A stretch of 64,000 nt of DNA from Flavobacterium enshiense DK69 (GTDB lineage Bacteria > Bacteroidota > Bacteroidia > Flavobacteriales > Flavobacteriaceae). The translations under genes and the position numbers were made by a program. The DNA is taken from contig NZ_AVCS01000021.1 of the NCBI RefSeq assembly GCF_000498495.1, positions 1-64,000 of the forward strand, given 5' to 3'. The notes under the pieces were generated by a model that was not told the DNA's origin, searched no databases, and worked only from the letters and a program-made list of their open reading frames with translations. Positions 8,443 through 16,368 of the stretch are shown here, one piece after another. Positions within the stretch are counted from its first letter, which is position 1; each line of letters starts with the position of its first letter.

Positions 8443-9462
8443 ATGTACAAGAAACTTCTGACTTTCTTTTTCCTGCTGATTTGCACTGTGAACTACAGTC
8501 AGATTGGAGGAAAATATACTTATCAGTTTCTGAGTTTAGTAACCTCTCCAAGACAAGCTGCTTTAGGCGGAAAAACTGTAACCATATACGATCAGGACGT
8601 AAACCAGGCAATATACAATCCGGCAACCATCAATGCTGAAATGGACAATCATCTGTCGTTAAATTACGGGAGTTATTTTGGTGAAGTAGCTTACGGTACC
8701 GGTGCTTATGCCTATACGTGGGATCGTCATGTGCAAACATTACATCTTGGTGTAAATTACGTAAATTATGGTCAGTTTGAAGGATATGATGAGAACGGAC
8801 AGAAAACAGGGGATTTCACAGGTAGCGAAATAGCGCTGTCCGGTGGATATGCCTATAATATTCCGTGGACACCAATTTATGTGGGAGCCAATGTGAAATT
8901 AATTTCGTCAACACTGGAGAGCTATAATTCGTTTGGTGTAGCTGCCGATATTGGAGGTTTGTATGTGGACGAGGATAATGACATCAACATTGGGTTAGTA
9001 ATCAGGAATGTTGGAACTCAGATTTCAACGTATGCCGGGGACAGGGAAAAACTTCCGTTGGAAATAATTGCCGGTGTTTCTCAGGAATTAGAGAATGTTC
9101 CGCTTCGATGGCATTTGACTTTGGAAAACCTTCAGCAATGGCCTATCGCTTTCAGTAATCCCAACAGGGCAGAAGAGACTATTGATGGTGAGGCCGAGGA
9201 AGAAAAAGTGACTTTTTTCAGCAATGTGTTCAGGCACGTTATTTTTGGAGCGGAGTTATTTCCTCAAAAAGCATTTAACATCAGGTTAAGTTATAATTTC
9301 AGAAGAGGCGAGGAGTTGCGAATTGTAGATCAAAGAAATTTCTCGGGAATTTCAGCAGGTTTTGGATTACGATTTAATAAAGTTAAATTTGATTATTCGT
9401 ATTCCAGATATACTGTTGCTTCAAACATGAGCTTATTTGGTTTGACAATTAATTTTCAATAA
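8443..9462 (+). CDS. porQ: Type IX secretion system protein PorQ
   Basis: This is an outer-membrane beta-barrel of the FadL-like PorV/PorQ kind, 339 residues, with an N-terminal signal peptide ending near NYSQ and the typical 'SPRQAALGGK ... NPA' segment. PorQ belongs to the T9SS attachment machinery (with PorU, PorV and PorZ in Porphyromonas) that processes and anchors cargo bearing C-terminal sorting tails. Alternating hydrophobic strands run to the end (SLFGLTINFQ). It is followed 52 bases later by cmk, a pairing I know from other Flavobacteria. The five LRR proteins at 14037-28246 are likely T9SS cargo. Confidence 0.87.
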   Translation: MYKKLLTFFFLLICTVNYSQIGGKYTYQFLSLVTSPRQAALGGKTVTIYDQDVNQAIYNPATINAEMDNHLSLNYGSYFGEVAYGTGAYAYTWDRHVQTLHLGVNYVNYGQFEGYDENGQKTGDFTGSEIALSGGYAYNIPWTPIYVGANVKLISSTLESYNSFGVAADIGGLYVDEDNDINIGLVIRNVGTQISTYAGDREKLPLEIIAGVSQELENVPLRWHLTLENLQQWPIAFSNPNRAEETIDGEAEEEKVTFFSNVFRHVIFGAELFPQKAFNIRLSYNFRRGEELRIVDQRNFSGISAGFGLRFNKVKFDYSYSRYTVASNMSLFGLTINFQ

Positions 9463-9514
9463 AGAATATTAAGTAAGTATAAAAAGTCGAAAGAAGAATT
9501 TAACTAGTAAGGAA

Positions 9515-10204
9515 TTGAAAAAGATTACCATAGCAATAGACGGATTTTCGTCAACAGGAAAAAGTACTCTGGCAAAGCAATTAGCAAAGCATTTGGGGTA
9601 TGTTTATGTGGATACGGGTGCGATGTACCGCGCAGTAACTGTTTTTGCGATGAAGCATAATTATATTTCTGAAGATCATTTAGACAAGAAGAAACTGGTT
9701 GACAGCATGCCTGAAGTACACCTGCATTTTGAGTTTAATCCTGAATTGGGCTTCGCGGAAATGTTTCTGAACGGAAAAAATGTAGAAACCGAAATCAGAA
9801 CCCTGGAAGTTTCACGTTTGGTAAGTAAAATTGCCGAAATATCTGAGGTTCGCTCCAGATTGGTGGAACAGCAACAGAAGATGGGTAAAAACAAAGCAGT
9901 TGTAATGGATGGAAGAGATATCGGAACAGTTGTGTTTCCGCATGCTGAACTGAAAATTTTTATGACTGCCAGCCCGCATACCAGAGCGCAACGCCGTTAT
10001 GATGAGTTGCTTGAACTGGGGCAGCAGGTAACTTTTCAGGATGTTCTCCAGAATGTCAATGAGCGTGATTATATGGATACTCACCGTGAAGACTCACCTT
10101 TGGTAAAAGCAAGCGATGCTGTTGAACTTGATAATTCGGGGCTTACCAAAAAAGAACAGTTTCAATTAGTGTTAAGCTTGGTTACTGAAAGAGTTACTGC
10201 TTAA
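9515..10204 (+). CDS. cmk: Cytidylate kinase
   Basis: This enzyme phosphorylates CMP and dCMP to the diphosphates. The 229-residue product has the P-loop GFSSTGKST at its N-terminus, the DTGAMYR nucleotide-binding motif and MDGRDIGTVVFP. The start codon is TTG at 9515: the first residues MKKITIAIDGF are the usual start of Flavobacterium Cmk, and no ATG is available there. The purine-rich AAGGAA upstream may help translation. It is probably co-transcribed with porQ and ends at the strong hairpin at 10231-10286. Confidence 0.95.
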   Translation: MKKITIAIDGFSSTGKSTLAKQLAKHLGYVYVDTGAMYRAVTVFAMKHNYISEDHLDKKKLVDSMPEVHLHFEFNPELGFAEMFLNGKNVETEIRTLEVSRLVSKIAEISEVRSRLVEQQQKMGKNKAVVMDGRDIGTVVFPHAELKIFMTASPHTRAQRRYDELLELGQQVTFQDVLQNVNERDYMDTHREDSPLVKASDAVELDNSGLTKKEQFQLVLSLVTERVTA

Positions 10205-10230
10205 CAAATTGTTTAAATAATTTATATTGA

Positions 10231-10286
10231 AAAATCCAAAATAATTTAGGCTTGTAGAATAGTCTAAATTATTTTGGATTTTTTGT
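10231..10286 (+). terminator. Long-stem terminator of the porQ-cmk unit
   Basis: AAAATCCAAAATAATTTA (10231-10248) pairs almost perfectly with TAAATTATTTTGGATTTT around a 16-base loop, and a T-run follows. The stem is unusually long (18 bp) and A/T-rich. Confidence 0.85.
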
Positions 10287-10349
10287 TTTTAATGTTAGAT
10301 TTGCCGTCTTTTTGGAAAAATTATAATTTTTTATCACAAAAACAGATAT

Positions 10350-11612
10350 ATGAATATAAAAAATCGCCTTGTTTTAATGAACTTTCTGCAGTTTTTTGTT
10401 TGGGGAGCGTGGTTGATTTCATTGGGAGGCTATATGGGACAAACATTTGGTCCGATTGAAGGAAGTAGTATAGGGTTGTCAATAGGCAGGACTTATGGTT
10501 CAATGGGGTGGGCAAGTTTATTTATGCCGGCATTACTTGGTATTATTGCGGATAAATATTTAAGTGCCCAAAAAGTATTAGGGTTGTCGCATGTTATTGC
10601 TGGAATTGTAATTTTTTTTGCAACTAAAGCTACAAATTCAACAGAAATGTATTGGGTGATTTTTATGACCAGTTGTTTCTATATGCCTACGATAGCATTA
10701 AATAATTCTGTGAGCTATGCTGTTTTAAATAAATTTGAATTTGATGTTCAGAAAACATTCACCCCTATTCGGGTTTGGGGAACAGTTGGATTTGTTATTG
10801 CAATGTGGATTACTGATTTGACCGATTGGAAATCTGGGACTATGCAGTTTGTATTTGCTTCCGTAGCAATGATTATAACCGGACTTTTGAGTTTTACCCT
10901 ACCTGATGTGCCTGCAGAAAATAAAAATAATAATCAGACTTTGTCCAGCAGGTTTGGTTTGGATAGTTTTGTGTTGTTTAAGCAAAAGAAAATGGCAATC
11001 TTTTTTGTTTTTGCTATGTTGCTCGGTGCTGCTTTGCAAATCACAAATATGTTTGGAGATACCTTTATAAGGGATTTTGGTTTAGACCCGGCTTATAAAG
11101 GGACTTTTGGTGTTGAACATTCCGTGTTTATTATTTCTTTATCTCAGATTTCAGAAACGTTATTTATATTGACCATCCCGTTTTTCTTAAAAAGATTTGG
11201 TATAAAACAAGTAATGTTGTTTAGTATGCTTGCATGGGTTTTGCGATTTGGTTTGTTTGGAATTGGTAATCCGGGTTCTGGGGTGATATTCTTGATATTG
11301 TCCATGATTGTTTATGGAATGGCGTTTGACTTTTTTAATATTTCAGGGTCATTATTTGTTGAAAAAGAAACGGATAGTAAAATCCGATCGAGTGCACAAG
11401 GTTTGTTTATGTTGATGACCAATGGAGTAGGGGCAATAATTGGAGGCGAATTCGCAGGAAGGACAGTTGGGTATTTTACGCATAACAATAAAGTGCAATG
11501 GACAAATGTTTGGTTCTCTTTTGCTTTATATGCGCTAATTGTAGCGATATTATTTGCAATAATTTTTAAATATAAGCACAATCCGAAGGATGTGGTGAGT
11601 GTGAGTCATTAA
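10350..11612 (+). CDS. Nucleoside permease-like MFS transporter
   Basis: This is a 420-residue, 12-segment membrane protein of the nucleoside:H+ symporter family (NupG/XapB-like). Features seen are the first helix NFLQFFVWGAW, the conserved 'FTPIRVWGTVGF' segment, and the overall length (NupG has 418). It should import nucleosides across the inner membrane, though substrate preference cannot be read. It lies between two strong terminators, so it is transcribed alone. A preceding cytidylate kinase fits a pyrimidine-salvage neighbourhood, but the terminator argues against an operon. Confidence 0.87.
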   Translation: MNIKNRLVLMNFLQFFVWGAWLISLGGYMGQTFGPIEGSSIGLSIGRTYGSMGWASLFMPALLGIIADKYLSAQKVLGLSHVIAGIVIFFATKATNSTEMYWVIFMTSCFYMPTIALNNSVSYAVLNKFEFDVQKTFTPIRVWGTVGFVIAMWITDLTDWKSGTMQFVFASVAMIITGLLSFTLPDVPAENKNNNQTLSSRFGLDSFVLFKQKKMAIFFVFAMLLGAALQITNMFGDTFIRDFGLDPAYKGTFGVEHSVFIISLSQISETLFILTIPFFLKRFGIKQVMLFSMLAWVLRFGLFGIGNPGSGVIFLILSMIVYGMAFDFFNISGSLFVEKETDSKIRSSAQGLFMLMTNGVGAIIGGEFAGRTVGYFTHNNKVQWTNVWFSFALYALIVAILFAIIFKYKHNPKDVVSVSH

Positions 11613-11630
11613 ACATTGTGATAAAATAGT

Positions 11631-11662
11631 AAAACCGATGAACATTGTTTGTCGGTTTTTTG
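11631..11662 (+). terminator. Intrinsic terminator after the nucleoside permease
   Basis: AAAACCGA (11631-11638) pairs with TCGGTTTT (11652-11659), followed by T. Confidence 0.8.
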
Positions 11663-11690
11663 TTTGCTGATATTCAGTGCCATTCCTAAA

Positions 11691-11770
11691 TAGCCCCGAT
11701 GGGAGCTAGCTACCTTGTAGCGCGGACAGCGGGAACTGTGTTTCCAAAAATGCCCGAGCCATTCGCTCCC
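11691..11770. repeat. Dispersed intergenic element, copy 2 (AGCCCCG...GCTCCC)
   Basis: It begins TAGCCCCGATGGGAGC, has GTAGCGCGGACAGCGGGAAC in the middle and ends ATTCGCTCCC. It is the partner of copy 1 at 192-270. GGGAGC near the 5' end pairs with GCTCCC at the 3' end, and GGGAAC-CTGTG-TTTCC can make an inner hairpin. Confidence 0.6.
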
Positions 11771-11775
11771 TTTCA

Positions 11776-11888
11776 GACTTCTTAGACTAACTTAGATTTT
11801 TGACTTTAGAATTTAACTGTTTGACGTTTTGACGTTTTGACAATTGATGTAGTTTGTCTAATTAAATTGTCCGATAATCTAAGAAGTC
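11776..11888. repeat. 11-bp inverted repeat around AT-rich spacer
   Basis: GACTTCTTAGA (11776-11786) is the exact reverse complement of TCTAAGAAGTC (11878-11888). The spacer holds three TTTTGAC-type copies near 11819-11842. No gene is seen in this part of the 446-base gap between the permease and rpsA; function unknown. Confidence 0.5.
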
Positions 11889-11908
11889 CAACAATCAATC
11901 AATAAAAC

Positions 11909-11939
11909 TTTGGTAATTAAATAATTATTGTTAATTTTG
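11909..11939 (+). promoter_or_regulatory. Promoter of rpsA
   Basis: TTTG at 11909-11912, exactly 19 bases, then TAATTTTG at 11932-11939: a full match to the Bacteroidetes TTTG-N19-TAnnTTTG promoter. The predicted transcript starts near 11944, giving a leader of about 115 bases before the rpsA ATG. Confidence 0.8.
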
Positions 11940-11941
11940 CG

Positions 11942-12058
11942 CACCTTTTGGTGAGTAAGAGTTTCCTTTAGGTATCAACTATTTATGTAAAACACTGCTG
12001 TTGTTTTCTGTCGCATTAAGAAACTCGAGAGGCACGGCATACAAATTTTTTATCAGAC
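11942..12058 (+). other. Long 5' leader of rpsA
   Basis: About 115 bases lie between the predicted start site and the rpsA ATG. A small hairpin (CACC-TTTT-GGTG, 11942-11953) is at the very 5' end, and the sequence further on (AAGAAACTCGAGAGGCACGGC) is more GC-rich than other spacers here. Ribosomal protein S1 regulates its own mRNA in E. coli; a similar role for this leader is inference. Confidence 0.4.
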
Positions 12059-13828
12059 ATGTCTGAAGTAAACAAAACACAAGAAGAGTTTTTAGCGAAT
12101 TTTAACTGGCACAACTTCGAAGAAGGTATTGATGCAGTAGATGCTCAGAACTTAAAAGAATTCGAAGATTTAGTAGCTAAAACTTTCATCTCTACAGAAG
12201 CTGAAGAAGTTGTAGAAGGTGTAGTTGTTAGAATCACTGAAAGAGACGCAATCGTTGACATCAACGCTAAATCTGAAGGTGTTATCTCTTTAAACGAGTT
12301 CCGTTACAACCCGAACTTGAAAGTTGGAGACAAAGTAGAAGTATTAATTGACGTTCGTGAGGACAAATCAGGTCAGTTAGTATTATCTCACAGAAAAGCA
12401 CGTACAATCAAAGCTTGGGATAGAGTTATCGCTGCTAATGAGTCTGGAGAAATCGTTAATGGTTTCGTTAAATGCAGAACTAAAGGCGGTATGATCGTTG
12501 ACGTATTCGGAATCGAGGCGTTCTTGCCAGGTTCTCAAATCGACGTGAAGCCTATCCGTGATTACGATCAATATGTAAACAAAACTATGGAATTCAAAGT
12601 TGTGAAAATCAACCATGAGTTCAAAAACGTTGTTGTTTCTCACAAAGCGCTTATCGAAGCCGATATTGAAGTACAGAAAAAAGAAATCATTGGTCAATTA
12701 GAAAAAGGACAAGTATTAGAAGGTGTTGTTAAAAACATCACTTCTTACGGTGTGTTCATTGACTTAGGAGGTGTAGACGGATTAATCCACATCACTGACT
12801 TATCTTGGTCAAGAATCAACCACCCATCTGAAGTTCTTGAATTAGACCAGAAACTTAACGTGGTAATCCTTGATTTCGATGATGAGAAAACAAGAATCCA
12901 ATTAGGTTTAAAACAATTAAACGCTCACCCTTGGGATGCTTTAGATGCTAACTTGAAAGTTGGTGATAAAGTAAAAGGTAAAGTAGTTGTAATCGCTGAT
13001 TACGGTGCATTTATCGAAGTTGCTGAAGGTGTTGAAGGTTTAATCCACGTTTCTGAAATGTCTTGGTCTACTCACTTAAGAAGTGCTCAGGATTTCGTAA
13101 AAGTTGGTGATACTGTTGAGGCAGTTATCTTAACTTTAGACAGAGAAGACCGTAAAATGTCTTTAGGTATCAAACAATTAACTCAAGATCCTTGGACTGA
13201 TATCACTGCTAAATACCCAGTAGGTTCTAAACACACTGGAATCGTTAGAAACTTTACTAACTTCGGAATTTTCGTTGAGTTAGAAGAAGGAATCGACGGT
13301 TTAGTATATATCTCTGACCTTTCTTGGACTAAGAAAATCAAACACCCGTCTGAATTTGTTAACGTTGGTGACAAATTAGACGTAGTAGTATTAGAGTTAG
13401 ATGTTGACGGACGTAAATTATCTTTAGGTCACAAACAAACTACTCCTAATCCTTGGGACAAATATGAAGAAGGTTTTGCTGTTGGGACTATCCACAACGG
13501 AACTATCTCTGAAATCGTTGACAAAGGAGCTACTGTAGAATTCGGCGAAGATATCGTTGCTTTCATTCCTACACGTCACCTTGAAAAAGAAGACGGTAAA
13601 AAATTGAAAAAAGGCGAAACTGCTGATTTCAAAGTTATCGAGTTCAACAAAGAATTCAAAAGAGTAGTTGCTTCTCACACTGCTATCTTCCGTGAAGAAG
13701 AAGAGAAAAACGTGAAAGCTTCTGAATCTAACACTGCTGCTTCTACAAATGCACAAGCATCTACATTAGGAGACAACAATGATATTCTTGCTGAATTAAA
13801 AGCTAAAATGGAAAAAGGAGAAAACTAA
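12059..13828 (+). CDS. rpsA: 30S ribosomal protein S1
   Basis: S1 binds mRNA on the small ribosomal subunit. The 589-residue product contains six S1 (OB-fold) repeats, of which repeats 3 to 5 are the most regular, each with a GVFI/GAFI/GIFV-type strand and a 'HPWD / DPWT / NPWD' link between repeats. The C-terminus is a low-complexity tail rich in Ala, Ser, Thr and Glu. Codon use is noticeably more uniform than in neighbours, as expected for a highly expressed gene. It has a consensus promoter, a long leader and a strong terminator. Confidence 0.97.
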   Translation: MSEVNKTQEEFLANFNWHNFEEGIDAVDAQNLKEFEDLVAKTFISTEAEEVVEGVVVRITERDAIVDINAKSEGVISLNEFRYNPNLKVGDKVEVLIDVREDKSGQLVLSHRKARTIKAWDRVIAANESGEIVNGFVKCRTKGGMIVDVFGIEAFLPGSQIDVKPIRDYDQYVNKTMEFKVVKINHEFKNVVVSHKALIEADIEVQKKEIIGQLEKGQVLEGVVKNITSYGVFIDLGGVDGLIHITDLSWSRINHPSEVLELDQKLNVVILDFDDEKTRIQLGLKQLNAHPWDALDANLKVGDKVKGKVVVIADYGAFIEVAEGVEGLIHVSEMSWSTHLRSAQDFVKVGDTVEAVILTLDREDRKMSLGIKQLTQDPWTDITAKYPVGSKHTGIVRNFTNFGIFVELEEGIDGLVYISDLSWTKKIKHPSEFVNVGDKLDVVVLELDVDGRKLSLGHKQTTPNPWDKYEEGFAVGTIHNGTISEIVDKGATVEFGEDIVAFIPTRHLEKEDGKKLKKGETADFKVIEFNKEFKRVVASHTAIFREEEEKNVKASESNTAASTNAQASTLGDNNDILAELKAKMEKGEN

Positions 13829-13852
13829 TAGTTCCTTAATCTAAATAGTAAA

Positions 13853-13881
13853 AAGCCCTGCAATTGCAGGGCTTTTTTTAT
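13853..13881 (+). terminator. Intrinsic terminator of rpsA
   Basis: AAGCCCTGCA pairs with TGCAGGGCTT around a minimal loop, followed by a T-run. Confidence 0.92.
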
Positions 13882-13962
13882 GCTTTATAAAATAAGTCGG
13901 AATCCCATTTTATAAGTTATGATACGTATTTAAATACGTCCTGAGCCCTTTTTATTGAGAAA

Positions 13963-14018
13963 ATTACAAAGATTAGTAAGAAAAGTACATTTGAAATTTC
14001 TGCTTTCCATATATTTAC
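13963..14018 (+). promoter_or_regulatory. Shared promoter region, LRR paralogue 1
   Basis: ATTACAAAGATTAGTAAG followed by AAAAGTACA (13963-13989) and TATATTTA (14010-14017) match, in sequence and spacing, the regions before the paralogues at 20035 and 22735. The -7-like box ends exactly 20 bases before the ATG in all three. Confidence 0.6.
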
Positions 14019-14036
14019 GAACCTAAATTCTTTTTT

Positions 14037-16247
14037 ATGAAGAAATTCTACTTTTTGTTGTTGGCTTTTTGCCTTTTTGCTGGTGTAAATGCTCAGGTTA
14101 TTAATATTCCTGATGCTAATTTTAAGGCGAAGTTGTTGGCCGCAAATTCGAGTAATACGATAGCTAAAAATTTGGCAGGAGCTTATTTTAAAATTGACGC
14201 TGATAATGATGGGGAAATTCAATTAGCAGAAGCTAATAATGTATTGAGTTTGGAGTTTGGCGGCAACTTTAATATAGAAAGTATTCAAGATATTACCGGG
14301 ATTGCCTCTTTCGGAAATTTAAAAAAAATTTATATCTACAGCACACTAGTCGGAAATGTAGATTTTACACAAAACCATAATATCGAAGAAATTTATGTTA
14401 GTGGGAATAGTGAAACTATTAATTTAATTAATTTATCGGGTTTAACTAATTTAGTTAAACTGTCTTTACTTTCTATCAGACCACATAATTATCCATACAA
14501 CTATAATAAAGTAAATGTAGCATTAACAGGATGTACGGATTTGGTTGATTTGAATATTTATAACAGTTGTGTAAACATAAATTACTGTGAAATACCGAAC
14601 CTGAAGTTTTTGAATTGTAGTTATTTGGAAGGAGGGGAGTCAGAAATTTTTGATTTTAGTTGCTTAGGTAGGCTTGAAACTTTAGATATTTCTGAAAATG
14701 TAATTAATAAATTAATATTGAAAAATGGATCGGTCTTAACTTCTTTAAATTTAGGACTAAATGACGCACAAGGCTTTGGTGCAACATATATATGTATTGA
14801 TGATAATGAATTAGAATTAGCACAAGTATTAGCGCAATTAGAAACGGGTTTTACAGCTAATATAAGTACCTATTGTTCATTCACTCCAGGAGGGACTTTT
14901 TACACGATTCAAGGAAACAATAAATTTGATGCAACTAATAACGGTTGTGATGTTTCGGATACCAGCATAGCCAATCTAAGATTTTCTATCACTGACGGAA
15001 CAAATTCAGGATGTCTAATTTCAAACACAGCTCGAAATTATTCAATTCCGGTAGGAGCAGGAACACATACCATAACACCAATGCTGGAGAATCCAACATA
15101 TTTTACTATTTCACCAACTTCAGTTGATGTGACTTTTCCAGCACAAGCAAATCCTTTTACTCAAAATTTCTGTGTAACAGCAAATGGCGTTCATCCTGAT
15201 TTAGAGGTTGCTCTATTGCCAATAAACACTGCCAGACCCGGTTTTGATGCTATTTATAAAATCATTTACAAAAATAAAGGAAATCAAATACAATCTGGAT
15301 CAGTAAATCTTATTTTTAATGATGCGGTTTTAGATTTGGTCGCGGCAAACCCTTTAGCATCAAACCAGACAACGAATAGCTTATCATGGAACTTTAGTGA
15401 TTTACAACCATTTGAAGCAAAGGAGATTATTTTAACATTCAATGTAAATTCTCCAACGGAAACACCAGCAGTAAATAACGGAGATATCTTAAATTATACT
15501 GCAACCATTGCTTCGTCTTCGACGGATGAAACACCAAATGATAATACGTTTGTATTTAATCAAACTGTAGTTAACTCTTTCGATCCTAACGACAAAACCT
15601 GTCTGGAAGGCGCAACGATTTCACCAACCGAAGTTGGGAAGTACGTGCATTATATAATTCGTTTCGAAAATACTGGAACTTTCCCTGCACAGAATATCGT
15701 GGTGAAAGATATGATTGACGCCGATAAATTTGATATCAATTCATTAGTGCCATTAAAAGGAAGTCATCCGTTTGTTACCAATGTCACTTCAGGTAGCAAG
15801 GTGGAATTCATTTTTGAAAACATCAATTTGCCGTTTGATAATGCTAATAACGATGGTTATGTAGTGTTTAAAATCAAAACCAAACCCACACTCGTAGTCG
15901 GAAATACTTTCAGCAATTCAGCAAGTATTTATTTCGATTATAACTTCCCGATTGTAACCAATACAGCTACTACTACAATCCAGGCATTAAGCACTCAGGA
16001 TTTTGGATTTGGTCAATATTTCACTTTGTATCCGACTCCCGTTAAAGACGTTTTAAACATCGAAACTAAACAGACTATTGAAGTAAATTCCATCAATATC
16101 TACAATCAACTAGGACAATTGGTGTTAGTGGTTCCAAACGCACAGAATGTTTCAAAAGTGGATGTTTCCAATTTAGCATCTGGGAATTATTTCATCAAAA
16201 TCAATTCGGATAAAGGAACTTCAAATACCAAGTTTATAAAGCAATAA
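14037..16247 (+). CDS. Secreted LRR protein with T9SS sorting tail, paralogue 1
   Basis: The 736-residue protein has a signal peptide (to about residue 19, VNAQ), the conserved INIPDANFKAKLL segment, an EF-hand-like loop DADNDGEIQLAE (about 54-65), a degenerate LRR region (about 75-265), the Cys-containing YCSFTPGG-FYTIQGNNKFD block, a DUF11-like beta domain beginning near SFDPNDKTC, and a C-terminal type A sorting domain starting near LYPTPVKDVLNIE and ending FIKQ. It is likely exported through T9SS and cell-surface attached or released. Compared with its relatives the LRRs are the most degraded, and the tail has YPTPV instead of the usual YPNPV. Confidence 0.85.
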   Translation: MKKFYFLLLAFCLFAGVNAQVINIPDANFKAKLLAANSSNTIAKNLAGAYFKIDADNDGEIQLAEANNVLSLEFGGNFNIESIQDITGIASFGNLKKIYIYSTLVGNVDFTQNHNIEEIYVSGNSETINLINLSGLTNLVKLSLLSIRPHNYPYNYNKVNVALTGCTDLVDLNIYNSCVNINYCEIPNLKFLNCSYLEGGESEIFDFSCLGRLETLDISENVINKLILKNGSVLTSLNLGLNDAQGFGATYICIDDNELELAQVLAQLETGFTANISTYCSFTPGGTFYTIQGNNKFDATNNGCDVSDTSIANLRFSITDGTNSGCLISNTARNYSIPVGAGTHTITPMLENPTYFTISPTSVDVTFPAQANPFTQNFCVTANGVHPDLEVALLPINTARPGFDAIYKIIYKNKGNQIQSGSVNLIFNDAVLDLVAANPLASNQTTNSLSWNFSDLQPFEAKEIILTFNVNSPTETPAVNNGDILNYTATIASSSTDETPNDNTFVFNQTVVNSFDPNDKTCLEGATISPTEVGKYVHYIIRFENTGTFPAQNIVVKDMIDADKFDINSLVPLKGSHPFVTNVTSGSKVEFIFENINLPFDNANNDGYVVFKIKTKPTLVVGNTFSNSASIYFDYNFPIVTNTATTTIQALSTQDFGFGQYFTLYPTPVKDVLNIETKQTIEVNSINIYNQLGQLVLVVPNAQNVSKVDVSNLASGNYFIKINSDKGTSNTKFIKQ

Positions 16248-16268
16248 GTAATACTTTTTATACTTCAA

Positions 16269-16302
16269 AATCCCGATTGCAGTTTGTAGTCGGGATTTTT
16301 TG
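16269..16302 (+). terminator. Repeated LRR-cluster terminator, copy 1
   Basis: AATCCCGA pairs with TCGGGATT around the loop TTGCAGTTTGTAG, followed by T. The same stem and nearly the same loop recur at 19898, 22606, 28267 and 28601. Confidence 0.9.
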
Positions 16303-16368
16303 CATATGCACCTAGTTTAAGTTAAGGTTCGGCAGTTTTGAGTAATTTTGTATTATAAAATATTGATT

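Noticed and set aside
11819..11842. Three TTTTGAC copies as a regulator site
   Set aside because: The repeats are short, in AT-rich gap sequence far from the rpsA promoter, and such runs are expected by slippage.
11776..11888. Inverted repeat as ends of a small insertion element
   Set aside because: The two 11-bp arms enclose only 91 bases with no coding capacity, and no target duplication is visible.
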